Assembly: GCA_902479065.1 (NCBI GenBank)
Contig: CABSNM010000009.1
Location: forward strand, 6,078 to 70,077
Direction: 5' to 3'
DNA from: an uncultured Collinsella sp.
Lineage (GTDB): Bacteria; Actinomycetota; Coriobacteriia; Coriobacteriales; Coriobacteriaceae
DNA length: 64,000 bases
Below the pieces are notes generated by a model. The model saw only the letters and a program-made list of their open reading frames with translations. It did not search any database and was not told where the DNA came from. This document shows, one piece after another, positions 1-7,602 of the stretch. Each line of letters starts with the position of its first letter. The stretch's first letter is position 1. The position numbers were made by a program, and so were the translations under genes.

Positions 1-209
1 GGCGAGGCGATGCTTGCACGCCCTGACCCACCGGAAAGCGAGACGCTCACAGTGTATTCCTGAGAGCCCGCCGTGCCACCGGTCGCGTTCGGGCTCGCAC
101 TGCACCCCGCGAAAGGAAGCGCGAGCAGGGCGACGAGAACGCAGACAATCGCGCGCGCCGCGATGCTGTGGCGCTTCCTGTTTTCCCCCTTGGGAAGAAT
201 CGACCGCAT
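1..209 (-). CDS. Putative lipoprotein, 3' part outside window
   Basis: A minus-strand frame opens with ATG at 209 and runs off the left window edge, giving 69 visible residues. The N-terminus has a basic stretch (KGENRKRHS), a hydrophobic core and a lipobox-like LPFAGC, so it should be a membrane-anchored lipoprotein outside the cell. After a Ser/Thr/Gly linker the mature part starts YTVSVSLSGGSGRASIAS. This reminds me of secreted metal or haem uptake lipoproteins of Eggerthella-type bacteria, but that is memory, not a search. It begins 4 bp after the stop of the lipoprotein gene at 214-747, so both are probably cotranscribed behind cbiK and its riboswitch. The length and C-terminal domain cannot be judged. 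Confidence 0.7.
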   Translation of the reverse strand, partial: MRSILPKGENRKRHSIAARAIVCVLVALLALPFAGCSASPNATGGTAGSQEYTVSVSLSGGSGRASIAS

Positions 210-213
210 GGCG

Positions 214-747
214 TTACTTCAGTGCGTCGGCGCGCAGATCGACGCCGGCGGATTCGAACACGAGCGTGCGGTCGTACCACTGCTCTTTTCTAATACTCCA
301 CGCGGCGCAGGCGGTGTCCTCGTCGAGCGCTTCAACGGGCACGTCGTAGGTGTACTTGCCTTCCGCGTTTTCCACATAGGGGATGAAGTCGGCCTCGCTC
401 GCGGTGGCAGCCTCGTCACCCGTGCCCATGAAGAGCTTGCCGTAGCCCGTGCCGGAAAGTGTCATCACGCAGTGCATGGAGCCGTTTTCCACGATGAGCT
501 GGGCGTCCACAATCCTGAACATGTTCGAGCTGGAATCTACGGTGATCGGATAGGTGCCGTCGGCCACCTTGTCGGCGGTGATGGGGGCAGCGCTTGCGCC
601 CTCGGGCGCATCGGCCGCCTGTTCGGTCTTTTCCTGGGAATCGGCATCGCTTGCCTTTGCGCTGTCGATTGAATTTCCGCCGCAGCCGGCGAGCGAGAAC
701 GCAAAAAGCGCCGCTGACAGGGCGAAGGCGAGGGTTTTCTTCAACAT
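214..747 (-). CDS. Lipoprotein downstream of cbiK, unknown function
   Basis: This 177-residue protein starts at ATG 747, preceded by an AAAGGAAC ribosome site. An upstream in-frame ATG at 858 is rejected because it would precede the signal peptide with an arginine-rich stretch. The N-terminus MLKKTLAFALSAALFAFSLAGCGG is a typical lipoprotein signal with lipobox SLAGC. The mature part has an acidic Ala/Glu linker and one compact domain of about 130 residues starting near DGTYPITVDSSS, rich in beta-type sequence. I do not recognise the family with certainty; the layout faintly recalls NEAT-like ligand-binding domains. Position in the riboswitch-headed cbiK operon suggests a role in cobalt, corrinoid or tetrapyrrole handling at the cell surface, which is inference. 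Confidence 0.75.
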   Translation of the reverse strand: MLKKTLAFALSAALFAFSLAGCGGNSIDSAKASDADSQEKTEQAADAPEGASAAPITADKVADGTYPITVDSSSNMFRIVDAQLIVENGSMHCVMTLSGTGYGKLFMGTGDEAATASEADFIPYVENAEGKYTYDVPVEALDEDTACAAWSIRKEQWYDRTLVFESAGVDLRADALK

Positions 748-810
748 GGAGGGGGTTCCTTTCAATCGCTTCGACCGCCCGCGCCGTGCGGTGGGCGGGC
801 GGGATGCGAA

Positions 811-857
811 TGCAACGGGCATGCGCCGTCGGTCGGGGAAGGCGCATGCCCGTTGCA
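811..857 (-). terminator. Intercistronic hairpin between cbiK and lipoprotein gene
   Basis: A perfect 17-bp inverted repeat (811-827 with 841-857, arm TGCAACGGGCATGCGCC) surrounds a 13-base loop. There is no T-run after it on the minus strand, so it could be a 3' stabiliser or processing site separating cbiK from the downstream lipoprotein genes rather than a strong terminator. Confidence 0.6.
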
Positions 858-892
858 CGGGGACGCGACCGGCGCCCCCGTGCGCGGCGAGT

Positions 893-1819
893 TTACAGCT
901 TGGCGATGGCGTCGTCCACGTGCGAGACGTAGATGTCGTCGACCGCGGCGTTCTGTCCCAGACCCTGGAGCAGGCACGTCACTTCGAAGCCAGCGGCCAC
1001 GAACTTCGCAGCCCAGCTGTCGGGGTCGGTCTCGTCTGCCATGTCGTTGTTCGCGTGGTCGCCCGCGACCACCATGAACGGCGCGAGCACGGCCTTCTTG
1101 TACCCTGCGGCGCTCGCGGCGGCGATAACATCCTCGCAGGTCGGCTCAGCCTCGACGGTGCCGACGAAGAACTGCGTCAAGCCCTCGTTCTTGAACACTT
1201 CCTGCATCTTGGCATAGTCGGCGTTGGAATCGGCTTCGGTGCCGTGGCCCATGAGGCACAGCGCCGTCTTGCCGTCGTCGAAGGACGCCATGTTCTCATT
1301 AATGGCTGCGGCCACCTTCTTGTAGTCGTCGTCGGAGGTGAGCAGCGGGTCGCCGAGCGAGATCTTGTCGAACTTGTCGGCGTACTTGTCGAGCTCGTCT
1401 TTCACGTCGGCGTATTCCAGGCCAGCCATGAGATGCGTCGGCTGCACGACAATTTCCTTCACGCCGTCTTCCACGCAGCGGTCGAGCGCCTCGGTCATAT
1501 TGTCGATCGTGATGCCGTCGCGCTTCTTCAGCTTGTCGATGATGATCTGCGCGGTGAAGGCGCGGCGGATGTCGTAGTCCTGCCAGTACTTCTCGCGGAT
1601 AGCGTCTTCGATGGCGCCGATGGTGATGTGGCGCGAGTCGTTGTAGCTCGTGCCGAAGCTCGTGACGAGGATGACCGGCTTCACGGCCTTCTCCTTTTCA
1701 CTCGATTTCTCGGAACTCGCGGAGGTGCTGGAGCAGCCCGCGAGCGCGACTCCGGCGAGCGCGAATGCTCCGGTTGCTGCGGCGCCCATGAAGCCGCGGC
1801 GTGACATCTGGTCGGACAT
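893..1819 (-). CDS. cbiK: Sirohydrochlorin cobaltochelatase, exported Tat lipoprotein form
   Basis: This 308-residue protein belongs to the CbiK family, which inserts Co2+ into sirohydrochlorin (or precorrin-2) at the start of anaerobic cobalamin synthesis. The start at 1819 is set by GGAAAGGAAAAACC just upstream. The N-terminus MSDQMSRRGFMG is a twin-arginine signal, followed by a hydrophobic stretch and the lipobox ALAGC (Cys about 29), so the enzyme is predicted to be exported folded and lipid anchored. The chelatase part starts with ILVTSFGTSYNDSR. Candidate metal ligands are His129 in QPTHLM and His192 in MGHGTEADS, matching the two conserved histidines of the family. Exported CbiK is known from Desulfovibrio; in this organism it is odd because the rest of the pathway is cytoplasmic. 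It is the first gene after a cobalamin riboswitch. Confidence 0.9.
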   Translation of the reverse strand: MSDQMSRRGFMGAAATGAFALAGVALAGCSSTSASSEKSSEKEKAVKPVILVTSFGTSYNDSRHITIGAIEDAIREKYWQDYDIRRAFTAQIIIDKLKKRDGITIDNMTEALDRCVEDGVKEIVVQPTHLMAGLEYADVKDELDKYADKFDKISLGDPLLTSDDDYKKVAAAINENMASFDDGKTALCLMGHGTEADSNADYAKMQEVFKNEGLTQFFVGTVEAEPTCEDVIAAASAAGYKKAVLAPFMVVAGDHANNDMADETDPDSWAAKFVAAGFEVTCLLQGLGQNAAVDDIYVSHVDDAIAKL

Positions 1820-2277
1820 GGTTTTTCCTTTCCTCAGTTTGCCGGTCCCCCGGCGACAGTTGCTTGTCGGCACAAGCGAAAGAAAAGCGCGCCCCTCGGG
1901 GTTCACAAGGAGCTAACGCCACGGCGATGCCGTGAGGAAAAGGCGAAGCAGTCTGGCTTGGGGCGCGAGGCGGTTCGCCTGCGCGTCCTACACAGTAATG
2001 TCCCTTGCCCAGGATTCCCACCTGGTTCCCTCCGCAAGCCAGCGCGGGCTGTGCGGGCGCCGCGCCGGTCATTTCCTTTTATCCGATTGTCATATGCTCG
2101 TTGCCGAAACTTTTACTATGATAGTGGGCACTTGTGAACGTGTCAAAGCCAGGGCGGGCGGCATTGCGCCTCCTGCCTGCGTATTTGCGCCGATTGCCGC
2201 CGCAGGCGCCGTGTTTTGTCCGCTGCGCGAATGGCGGCGTCAACGGTTGCGATGAGAAACGGGAAGGGAAGGCTCGG
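1820..2277. other. Divergent intergenic region between cbiK and cbiF
   Basis: This 458-base gap between two divergent operons holds a cobalamin riboswitch reading leftward (about 1930-2065). Between 2066 and 2277 I find no gene. A TATGAT hexamer lies at 2117-2122 but has no well-spaced -35, so the plus-strand promoter is not assigned. No second riboswitch core could be found facing cbiF. Confidence 0.6.
1930..2065 (-). promoter_or_regulatory. Cobalamin (B12) riboswitch upstream of cbiK
   Basis: Read on the minus strand, 2030 downward shows GGGAACCAGGTGGGAATCC, then GGGACATTACTGTGTAGGA, and finally AAGCCAGACTGC (1948-1957 on the plus strand). These are the family's ordered landmarks: GGGAA with GGTGnnAATCC, the CACTGT-like core and the GCCAGNNNNC B12 box. 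It lies about 110 bases before the cbiK start, as expected for an RNA switch turning the chelatase and lipoprotein genes off when cobalamin is present. The boundaries are approximate. A covariance-model match would settle it. Confidence 0.82.
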
Positions 2278-3069
2278 ATGATTCATATCGTTGGCGCTGG
2301 CTCGGGCGCCGCCGACCTTATCACGCTGCGCGGGGCGCGCCTTCTGCGCGCGGCCGACGTGGTCGTTTGGGCGGGGAGCCTTGTGAACCCCGAGCTGCTC
2401 GCCGAGTGCAAGGAATCCTGCGTCGTCTACGACAGCGCGCACATGACCTTGGAGGAAGTGCTCGACGTGATGTGCGCGGCAGATGCGCGGGGCGAGGAAG
2501 TGGTGCGCCTGCACACGGGCGACCCGTGCCTGTACGGCGCCATCCAGGAGCAGATGGACGCGCTCGACGCGCGCGGCGTGGACTACGAGGTGGTGCCCGG
2601 CGTGTCGAGCTTTTGCGGTGCCGCGGCGGCGCTTCGCCAGGAATACACGCTGCCGGGAATTAGCCAGTCGGTCGTGATCACGCGGCTTTCCGGACGCACC
2701 CCCATGCCCGCGGGCGAGGGCATGCGCGCCATGGCGGAAAGCGGCTCGACTATGGTCATCTTCCTGAGCTCGGGTATGCTCGCCGAGCTTTCCGCCGAGC
2801 TTTTGGCCGCGGGCCGCAGCTCCGATGAGCCGGCGGCGCTCGTGTACAAGGCGACCTGGCCTGAGGAGCGCGTGGTGCGCTGCACAGTGGGCACGCTCGC
2901 CGATGCGGGCGCGCGAGAGGGCATCGACCGCACGGCGCTCGTGGTGGTGGGCCGCGTGCTCGGAGCTCGCGGCGGACTTGCGCACGACGGCGCACAAGCG
3001 GAGTCGTACGAGCGTAGCAAGCTTTACGACCCTTCGTTTGCCACGGGGTATCGGAAGGCGAGCAGCTAG
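2278..3069 (+). CDS. cbiF: Cobalt-precorrin-4 C11-methyltransferase
   Basis: This 263-residue SAM-dependent tetrapyrrole methyltransferase methylates C11 of cobalt-precorrin-4. The start at 2278 follows GGGAAGGGAAGG and gives the family N-terminus MIHIVGAGSGAADLITLRG; an earlier in-frame ATG at 2134 adds a non-homologous arginine-rich leader. The HTGDPCLYGAIQEQ segment and VPGVSSFCGAAAALRQEYTLP are the expected SAM and substrate region motifs of CbiF/CobM. It is the first gene of the plus-strand cobalamin operon and is followed after one base by cbiD. Confidence 0.93.
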   Translation: MIHIVGAGSGAADLITLRGARLLRAADVVVWAGSLVNPELLAECKESCVVYDSAHMTLEEVLDVMCAADARGEEVVRLHTGDPCLYGAIQEQMDALDARGVDYEVVPGVSSFCGAAAALRQEYTLPGISQSVVITRLSGRTPMPAGEGMRAMAESGSTMVIFLSSGMLAELSAELLAAGRSSDEPAALVYKATWPEERVVRCTVGTLADAGAREGIDRTALVVVGRVLGARGGLAHDGAQAESYERSKLYDPSFATGYRKASS

Positions 3070-3070
3070 C

Positions 3071-4255
3071 GTGGCCTTCGAGCACTACATATATACCGGG
3101 ACGACCCGCCTGCGCTGTGGCTACACCACGGGGAGCTGTGCCGCGCTCGCGGCGAAGGCGGCCTGCGAGATGCTCTTGTCACGAAAGCCCGTCGGCCGCG
3201 TGTCGATCGTCACCCCCGGCGGGCTGCCCGTCGAGGCGAACGTGGTCGACGCATGCATCGGCGAGGGGTGCGCCCAGTGCGCCGTGCGAAAGGACGCAGG
3301 CGACGATGCCGATGTGACCGACGGCGTGCTCGTGTACGCGCGCGTGGAACATGCGGGGTCGGGCACGGGTACTGCGGGCAGCAAGGACGTGCCCGCGCAC
3401 GAATCGGAAGTTTCTGTCGATGGCGGCGTGGGCGTGGGGCGCGTGACGTTGCCCGGGCTCGAGCAGCCGGTGGGGGCGGCCGCCATCAACGCGACGCCGC
3501 GCGCGATGATTACTTCGGCGGTGCGTGAGGTGTGCGCCGCGCACGGCTTTTCTGGAAATATTGCTGTGACGATTTCGGTACCCGAGGGTGTGGCCCTTGC
3601 CGAAAAGACCTTCAACCCGCACCTGGGGATAGAGGGCGGCATCTCCATCCTGGGCACGACGGGCATCGTCGAGCCGCGCAGCCTCGCTGCCTTGCGCGAC
3701 AGCATCGAGCTCGAGATCCGGCAGCATGCGGCTATGGGGCGGCGCGGAGTCGTGCTCACGCCCGGCAACTACGGCGGGCAGTTCATCTCGGGGCATTTCC
3801 ACCTAAACGGTGCGCCGGTGGTCTTCATCTCCAACTTTGTGGGCGATGCGATTGATTGCTGCGTTCGCGAGGGATTCACCAATGTCCTTCTTGTGGGACA
3901 CATCGGCAAGCTGGTGAAGGTCGCTGGCGGCATCATGGACACCCATTCGCGTACCGCCGACTGCCGCGCGGAGATTCTGGCCGCTCACGCGGCCTTGGCC
4001 GGCGCGGGCGCGAAGACCGTGCGCGAGATCATGTCGTCGGTCACGACCACGGCGGCGCTCGAGGTAATCGAGGCCGCCGGCGTGGGGGACGCTGCGCGCG
4101 CCTCGCTCGCTGCGGCAATCGAGGACAGGTTGCGCCGCCGCGCGGCGGGCGCATGCGACATCGCCGCGGTCGTGTTCGACGCCGAGCGCCGCGAGATTTT
4201 CCGCACGTCGGGCGCCGATGCAGTTATCGGGGAATTGGGGGCGACGTATGAGTAA
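3071..4255 (+). CDS. cbiD: Cobalt-precorrin-5B C1-methyltransferase
   Basis: CbiD (394 residues) methylates C1 during ring contraction in the anaerobic pathway. I choose GTG at 3071, one base after the cbiF stop and behind GGAAGGCGAG, which places the conserved TTRLRCGYTTGSCAALAAKA near the N-terminus. Further hallmarks are GEGCAQCAVRKDAGDDADVT, TLPGLEQPVG and GNYGGQF, followed by HIGKLVKVAGGIMDTHSR. It ends within the start of the cbiL remnant, an 8-base overlap, indicating tight translational coupling. Confidence 0.93.
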   Translation: MAFEHYIYTGTTRLRCGYTTGSCAALAAKAACEMLLSRKPVGRVSIVTPGGLPVEANVVDACIGEGCAQCAVRKDAGDDADVTDGVLVYARVEHAGSGTGTAGSKDVPAHESEVSVDGGVGVGRVTLPGLEQPVGAAAINATPRAMITSAVREVCAAHGFSGNIAVTISVPEGVALAEKTFNPHLGIEGGISILGTTGIVEPRSLAALRDSIELEIRQHAAMGRRGVVLTPGNYGGQFISGHFHLNGAPVVFISNFVGDAIDCCVREGFTNVLLVGHIGKLVKVAGGIMDTHSRTADCRAEILAAHAALAGAGAKTVREIMSSVTTTAALEVIEAAGVGDAARASLAAAIEDRLRRRAAGACDIAAVVFDAERREIFRTSGADAVIGELGATYE

Positions 4256-4481
4256 AGGCGTTCTGTATGGGGTGGGCCGCGCAATCGGCTGGCCGGGGAC
4301 GAAGGTGGTCATGAAGGCGCGCCGCTCGCTTGCGGACACGAAGCGCTTTCTTTGCGAGGAGGGCGCCTTCGACGGTGCCGAGCTTGTAGAGGACTGTGGG
4401 CTTCCGGGCGAGCGCGTGTACCGCTCGCTTGACGATGTGCCCGATCGGGGCAGCTACTTCTCGACGATGGTGGTGCGCTAG
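4248..4481 (+). pseudogene. cbiL: Internally deleted cobalt-factor II C20-methyltransferase
   Basis: This 77-residue frame looks like CbiL with its middle removed. The first residues MSKGVLYGVG match the CbiL N-terminus (family form M.GKLYGVG.GPGDPE). From about residue 16, GTKVVMKARRSL, CEEGAFDGAELVED, GLPGERVYRSLDDV and YFSTMVVR match the last 65 or so residues of CbiL. Roughly 150 residues carrying the SAM-binding and substrate loops are missing, without loss of frame. The start overlaps cbiD by 8 bases and the stop abuts cbiG directly, so operon spacing is intact. It cannot be a working methyltransferase. If no other cbiL exists, de novo corrin synthesis stops at cobalt-factor II. Alternatively, the small protein may have a non-catalytic role. 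Confidence 0.8.
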
Positions 4482-5615
4482 ATGAGGGTTTCCTGCATAG
4501 CGTTCACTGAGAGGGGGTATGCGTTGGCGGAGCGCACCGCACGCGCGCTTTCCGATTGCGCGCAGACAGGTGAAGATGACCCTGGCTGGGACGTTTCCGT
4601 TTCGCGCGGGTTCGGCGAGGGGAAGGTCGACCTGCGCGCATGGACGGCGCTCGCGTGGGAAGCGTCGGACGCGCTTCTGTTCGTGGGCGCGGCGGGCATC
4701 GCCGTGCGGGCTATCGCGCCGTATGTCGCCTCGAAGGCAAACGATCCCGCGGTTGTGGCGATCGATGAGGCGGGGCGCTTTGCCGTCCCGCTTTTGTCGG
4801 GGCATTTGGGCGGTGCGAACGAGCTGGCGCAAACTGTGGCACGCGTGGCAGGGGTCATCCCCGTCATCACCACGGCGACTGACGTCCGCGGCGTGTGGGC
4901 GGTGGATACGTGGGCGCGCCGTGTGGGGCTCGCCGTTTCGAATCCCGAGGCCATCAAGCGAGTGTCGGCGCGGCTGCTTTCGGGCGGGCGCGTGGCGCTC
5001 TATTCCGACATGCCGATTTCGGGACAGCCGCCTGAGGGGGTTGACATTGCGTCAGACCGCGCTCGGGCCGATATCGTCGTGTCGCCGTTCGCTGGCGCGA
5101 ACGCAGGTGCGTCCGTTTGCGCGGCGGAGACAACGGGCGAGGTCGTGCTCGCCGGTGAGACGGGGAAGCCGGCGGGCGTGCGGGCGCAGGCGCCTGCGTC
5201 CGAGCCGCTTCGTCTTGTCGTGCCCTGTATCGTTGCGGGCATAGGGTGCCGTCGCGGTGCGTGCGCCGAAGCGATCGAGGAGGCGTTTCTTCTCGCGTGC
5301 GGGCAGGCGGGTATCTCGCCTTCGGCCGTGCGCAAGGCGGCGACGATCGACGTGAAGGCGCACGAGGAGGGTCTGCTCGCCTTCTGCCGCGCGCGCAATA
5401 TTCCGCTTGCGACGTATTCCGCAGATGAGTTGTCGCGGGTCGAAGGCAGCGTTTCGCCATCTGATTTCGTGTGCGCGACGGTGGGGGTCGACAACGTGTG
5501 CGAGCGCGCGGCGCTCGCGGACGGGGGCAAACTTATCTTCCCGAAGCTCGCTCACAGCGGCGTGACCGTCGCGTTTTCCAAGGTAACTATCGAACTTTCG
5601 TTTAAGGAGCGGTGA
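4482..5615 (+). CDS. cbiG: Cobalt-precorrin-5A hydrolase
   Basis: CbiG (377 residues) opens the ring-A lactone of cobalt-precorrin-5A and releases acetaldehyde. The N-terminal and central region carries FVGAAGIAVRAIAPYV, KANDPAVVAIDEAGRF and PLLSGHLGGANELA, the strongest CbiG signature. A variable linker rich in Ala and Gly follows (about residues 190-245). The C-terminal domain starts near VAGIGCRRGACAEAIEEAF and includes the ATIDVKAHEEGLLAF segment. The ATG abuts the stop codon of the cbiL remnant, and the stop overlaps cbiH (TGATG). Confidence 0.92.
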   Translation: MRVSCIAFTERGYALAERTARALSDCAQTGEDDPGWDVSVSRGFGEGKVDLRAWTALAWEASDALLFVGAAGIAVRAIAPYVASKANDPAVVAIDEAGRFAVPLLSGHLGGANELAQTVARVAGVIPVITTATDVRGVWAVDTWARRVGLAVSNPEAIKRVSARLLSGGRVALYSDMPISGQPPEGVDIASDRARADIVVSPFAGANAGASVCAAETTGEVVLAGETGKPAGVRAQAPASEPLRLVVPCIVAGIGCRRGACAEAIEEAFLLACGQAGISPSAVRKAATIDVKAHEEGLLAFCRARNIPLATYSADELSRVEGSVSPSDFVCATVGVDNVCERAALADGGKLIFPKLAHSGVTVAFSKVTIELSFKER

Positions 5616-6358
5616 TGGGAAAGCTCTTCGTGGTGGGGATCGGCCCGGGCGGCCCCGACGGCATGACGATTGCGGCCCGGCGCGCGCTCGAGGCGTCCGA
5701 CGTCGTTGTGGGTTACACGAAATACGTGGAGCTCGCGCTCGCCGCCGTGCCCGACGCGGCGCATCTCGCGACGCCGATGATGCACGAGGTCGAACGGTGC
5801 CGCCTTGCGCTTTCGCGCGCGCAGAGTGGGGAAGCCGTGGCGCTCGTGTGCAGCGGCGACGCGGGCGTGTACGGCATGGCGAGCCCCGTGCTGGAGCTTG
5901 CGGAGGACTACCCCGATATAGACGTGGAAGTTATCGCCGGGGCCACCGCGGCTCAGAGCGGGTCGGCGGTGCTCGGCGCCCCGCTTGCCCACGACTTCGC
6001 GGTCGTGTCGCTCTCCGACCTGCTCACGCCATGGGAGGTCATCGAGCGCAGGCTCGCCGCCGTGGCGAGCGCCGACTTCTGCATCTGTTTGTACAACCCG
6101 CGCAGCAGAAAGCGCGCCGACAGGCTCTCACGCGCGGCGAAGATTATGCTCGAATGGAAGGCCCCCGACACGCTCTGCGGCTGGGTACGCAACATCGGGC
6201 GCGAGGGGCAGCAGTCGGGCATGTGCAGGCTCTCCGAGCTGGGGGAGATCGACGCCGACATGTTCACCACCGTGTTCGTCGGCAACGCGGACACGAAGCT
6301 CGTAGGCGGCCGTATGGTCACGCCGCGCGGGTATCGGGAGATTCCATGCGAAAGGTAA
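5615..6358 (+). CDS. cbiH: Cobalt-precorrin-3 C17-methyltransferase
   Basis: CbiH/CobJ (247 residues) methylates C17 and drives ring contraction. ATG 5615 overlaps the cbiG stop by one base and has AAGGAG eight bases upstream; the adjacent GTG at 5612 is less likely. Family landmarks are KLFVVGIGPGGPDGMTIAA, SDVVVGYTKYVELA, SGDAGVYGMASPVLE, EVIAGATAAQSG and HDFAVVSLSDLLTPWE with CLYNPRSRKRADRL. It is the usual length for the short, unfused form. The stop lies 13 bases inside cbiET. Confidence 0.93.
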   Translation: MGKLFVVGIGPGGPDGMTIAARRALEASDVVVGYTKYVELALAAVPDAAHLATPMMHEVERCRLALSRAQSGEAVALVCSGDAGVYGMASPVLELAEDYPDIDVEVIAGATAAQSGSAVLGAPLAHDFAVVSLSDLLTPWEVIERRLAAVASADFCICLYNPRSRKRADRLSRAAKIMLEWKAPDTLCGWVRNIGREGQQSGMCRLSELGEIDADMFTTVFVGNADTKLVGGRMVTPRGYREIPCER

Positions 6359-7602
6359 CGATCATCGGGGCGGGGCCCGGAAACCCCGACTTGCTCTCGC
6401 GCGCGGCGCTCGACGCGATCGACATCGCCGACGTGGTCATCGGCGCTCATCGTGCGCTTGCCGGCATCGACGTGCCGCCCGACGTGGTGAGATGCGAGCT
6501 CGTGAAGACGGCGGACATCGTCGCCGCGCTCACCGATGCGGCGTCGTGGCAGCGCGCCGTGGTCGTGATGACGGGCGATGTGGGGCTGTTCAGCGGCGCG
6601 CGCCGCCTGGTGGAGGCGCTCTCCGGCAACGCGCAGGTGGACGTGCGCGTCATTCCCGGTATAAGCTCAGCGTCGTATCTCGCCGCGCGCCTCGCGCGTC
6701 CATGGCAGGATTGGCGCTTTGCGAGCGCTCACGGCGTGGCGTGCGACATCGTGGCCGAGGCCGAGCGCGCAGGTGAGCTCTTCCTCGTCACGTCGGGCGG
6801 GGAAGACCCCTCGCGGCTTTCCGGCGAGCTTGTGCAGGCGGGCTTCGGGGACGCGCGCGTGACGGTGGCCGAGCGCCTGTCGTACCCCGACGAGCGCATC
6901 ACCTGTGCGACCGCAAGTGAAATCGCAGGTCAGACGTTCGACGACTTGAACGTGATGCTTATCGATTTCGCAGGCGGCGCCGGGTCGCCTGCGAGCTCCC
7001 GCTGGCCGTACGCTTCCTCGGGCATTCCCGACGAGCTCTTCATCCGCGGCGACGTTCCCATGACCAAGCAGGAGGTGCGCGCCGTCGCGCTCGCGAAGCT
7101 GCGCCTTACCGCGACCGACACCGTGTGGGACGTCGGCGCCGGCACGGGGAGCGTGTCGATCGAGGCGGCGCTCGTCGCGCGAGCGGGGTCGGTATGGGCG
7201 GTCGAGCGCAACGCGGCCGGCGTGCGGCTCATCCGAGAGAACGCGGATGCATTCGGGTGCGGCAACGTGCATGCGGTCCCCGGTGTCGCCCCCGAAGCGC
7301 TCGCGATACTGCCCGTCCCCGACGCCGTGTTCGTCGGCGGGAGCGCGGGCGAGCTTCCCTCCATCGTGGAGGTGGCGCTCGAGAAGAACTCGCAGGTTCG
7401 CCTGTGCGTGCCATGCGTCACCGTTGAGACGCTCGCCGAGGCGTGCGCGCTCCTCTCGAGTTCGCGCTTTAAGGGGTTCGAGGCTTGCCAGGTGTCGGCC
7501 GCCCGCGCCGAGGCTGTAGGCTCGCACCATCTTATGAAGGCTCAAAACCCCGTGTTCCTCGTCAGCGCGCGTGGTGCAGGTGGGGAAGGCGGCGCCCGGT
7601 GA
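6346..7602 (+). CDS. cbiET: Fused cobalt-precorrin-7 C5-methyltransferase and C15-methyltransferase/decarboxylase
   Basis: This 418-residue fusion corresponds to CobL. Residues 1 to about 200 are CbiE (VTIIGAGPGNPDLLSRAA, VVMTGDVGLFSGARRLV, IPGISSASYLAARL), the C5-methyltransferase. From about residue 225 the CbiT domain begins with ELFIRGDVPMTKQEVRAVAL, then the SAM loop DVGAGTGSVSIEAAL near 262, performing C15 methylation and decarboxylation of the C12 acetate. The start at 6346 overlaps cbiH by 13 bases. Fusion of E and T is common in actinobacteria. Confidence 0.93.
   Translation: MRKVTIIGAGPGNPDLLSRAALDAIDIADVVIGAHRALAGIDVPPDVVRCELVKTADIVAALTDAASWQRAVVVMTGDVGLFSGARRLVEALSGNAQVDVRVIPGISSASYLAARLARPWQDWRFASAHGVACDIVAEAERAGELFLVTSGGEDPSRLSGELVQAGFGDARVTVAERLSYPDERITCATASEIAGQTFDDLNVMLIDFAGGAGSPASSRWPYASSGIPDELFIRGDVPMTKQEVRAVALAKLRLTATDTVWDVGAGTGSVSIEAALVARAGSVWAVERNAAGVRLIRENADAFGCGNVHAVPGVAPEALAILPVPDAVFVGGSAGELPSIVEVALEKNSQVRLCVPCVTVETLAEACALLSSSRFKGFEACQVSAARAEAVGSHHLMKAQNPVFLVSARGAGGEGGAR

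Noticed and set aside
2140..2170. AAAGCCAGGGCGGGCGGCAT as a possible B12 box on the plus strand before cbiF
   Set aside because: No GGGAA/GGTG or CACTG core precedes it at a suitable distance, so a plus-strand cobalamin riboswitch is not supported.
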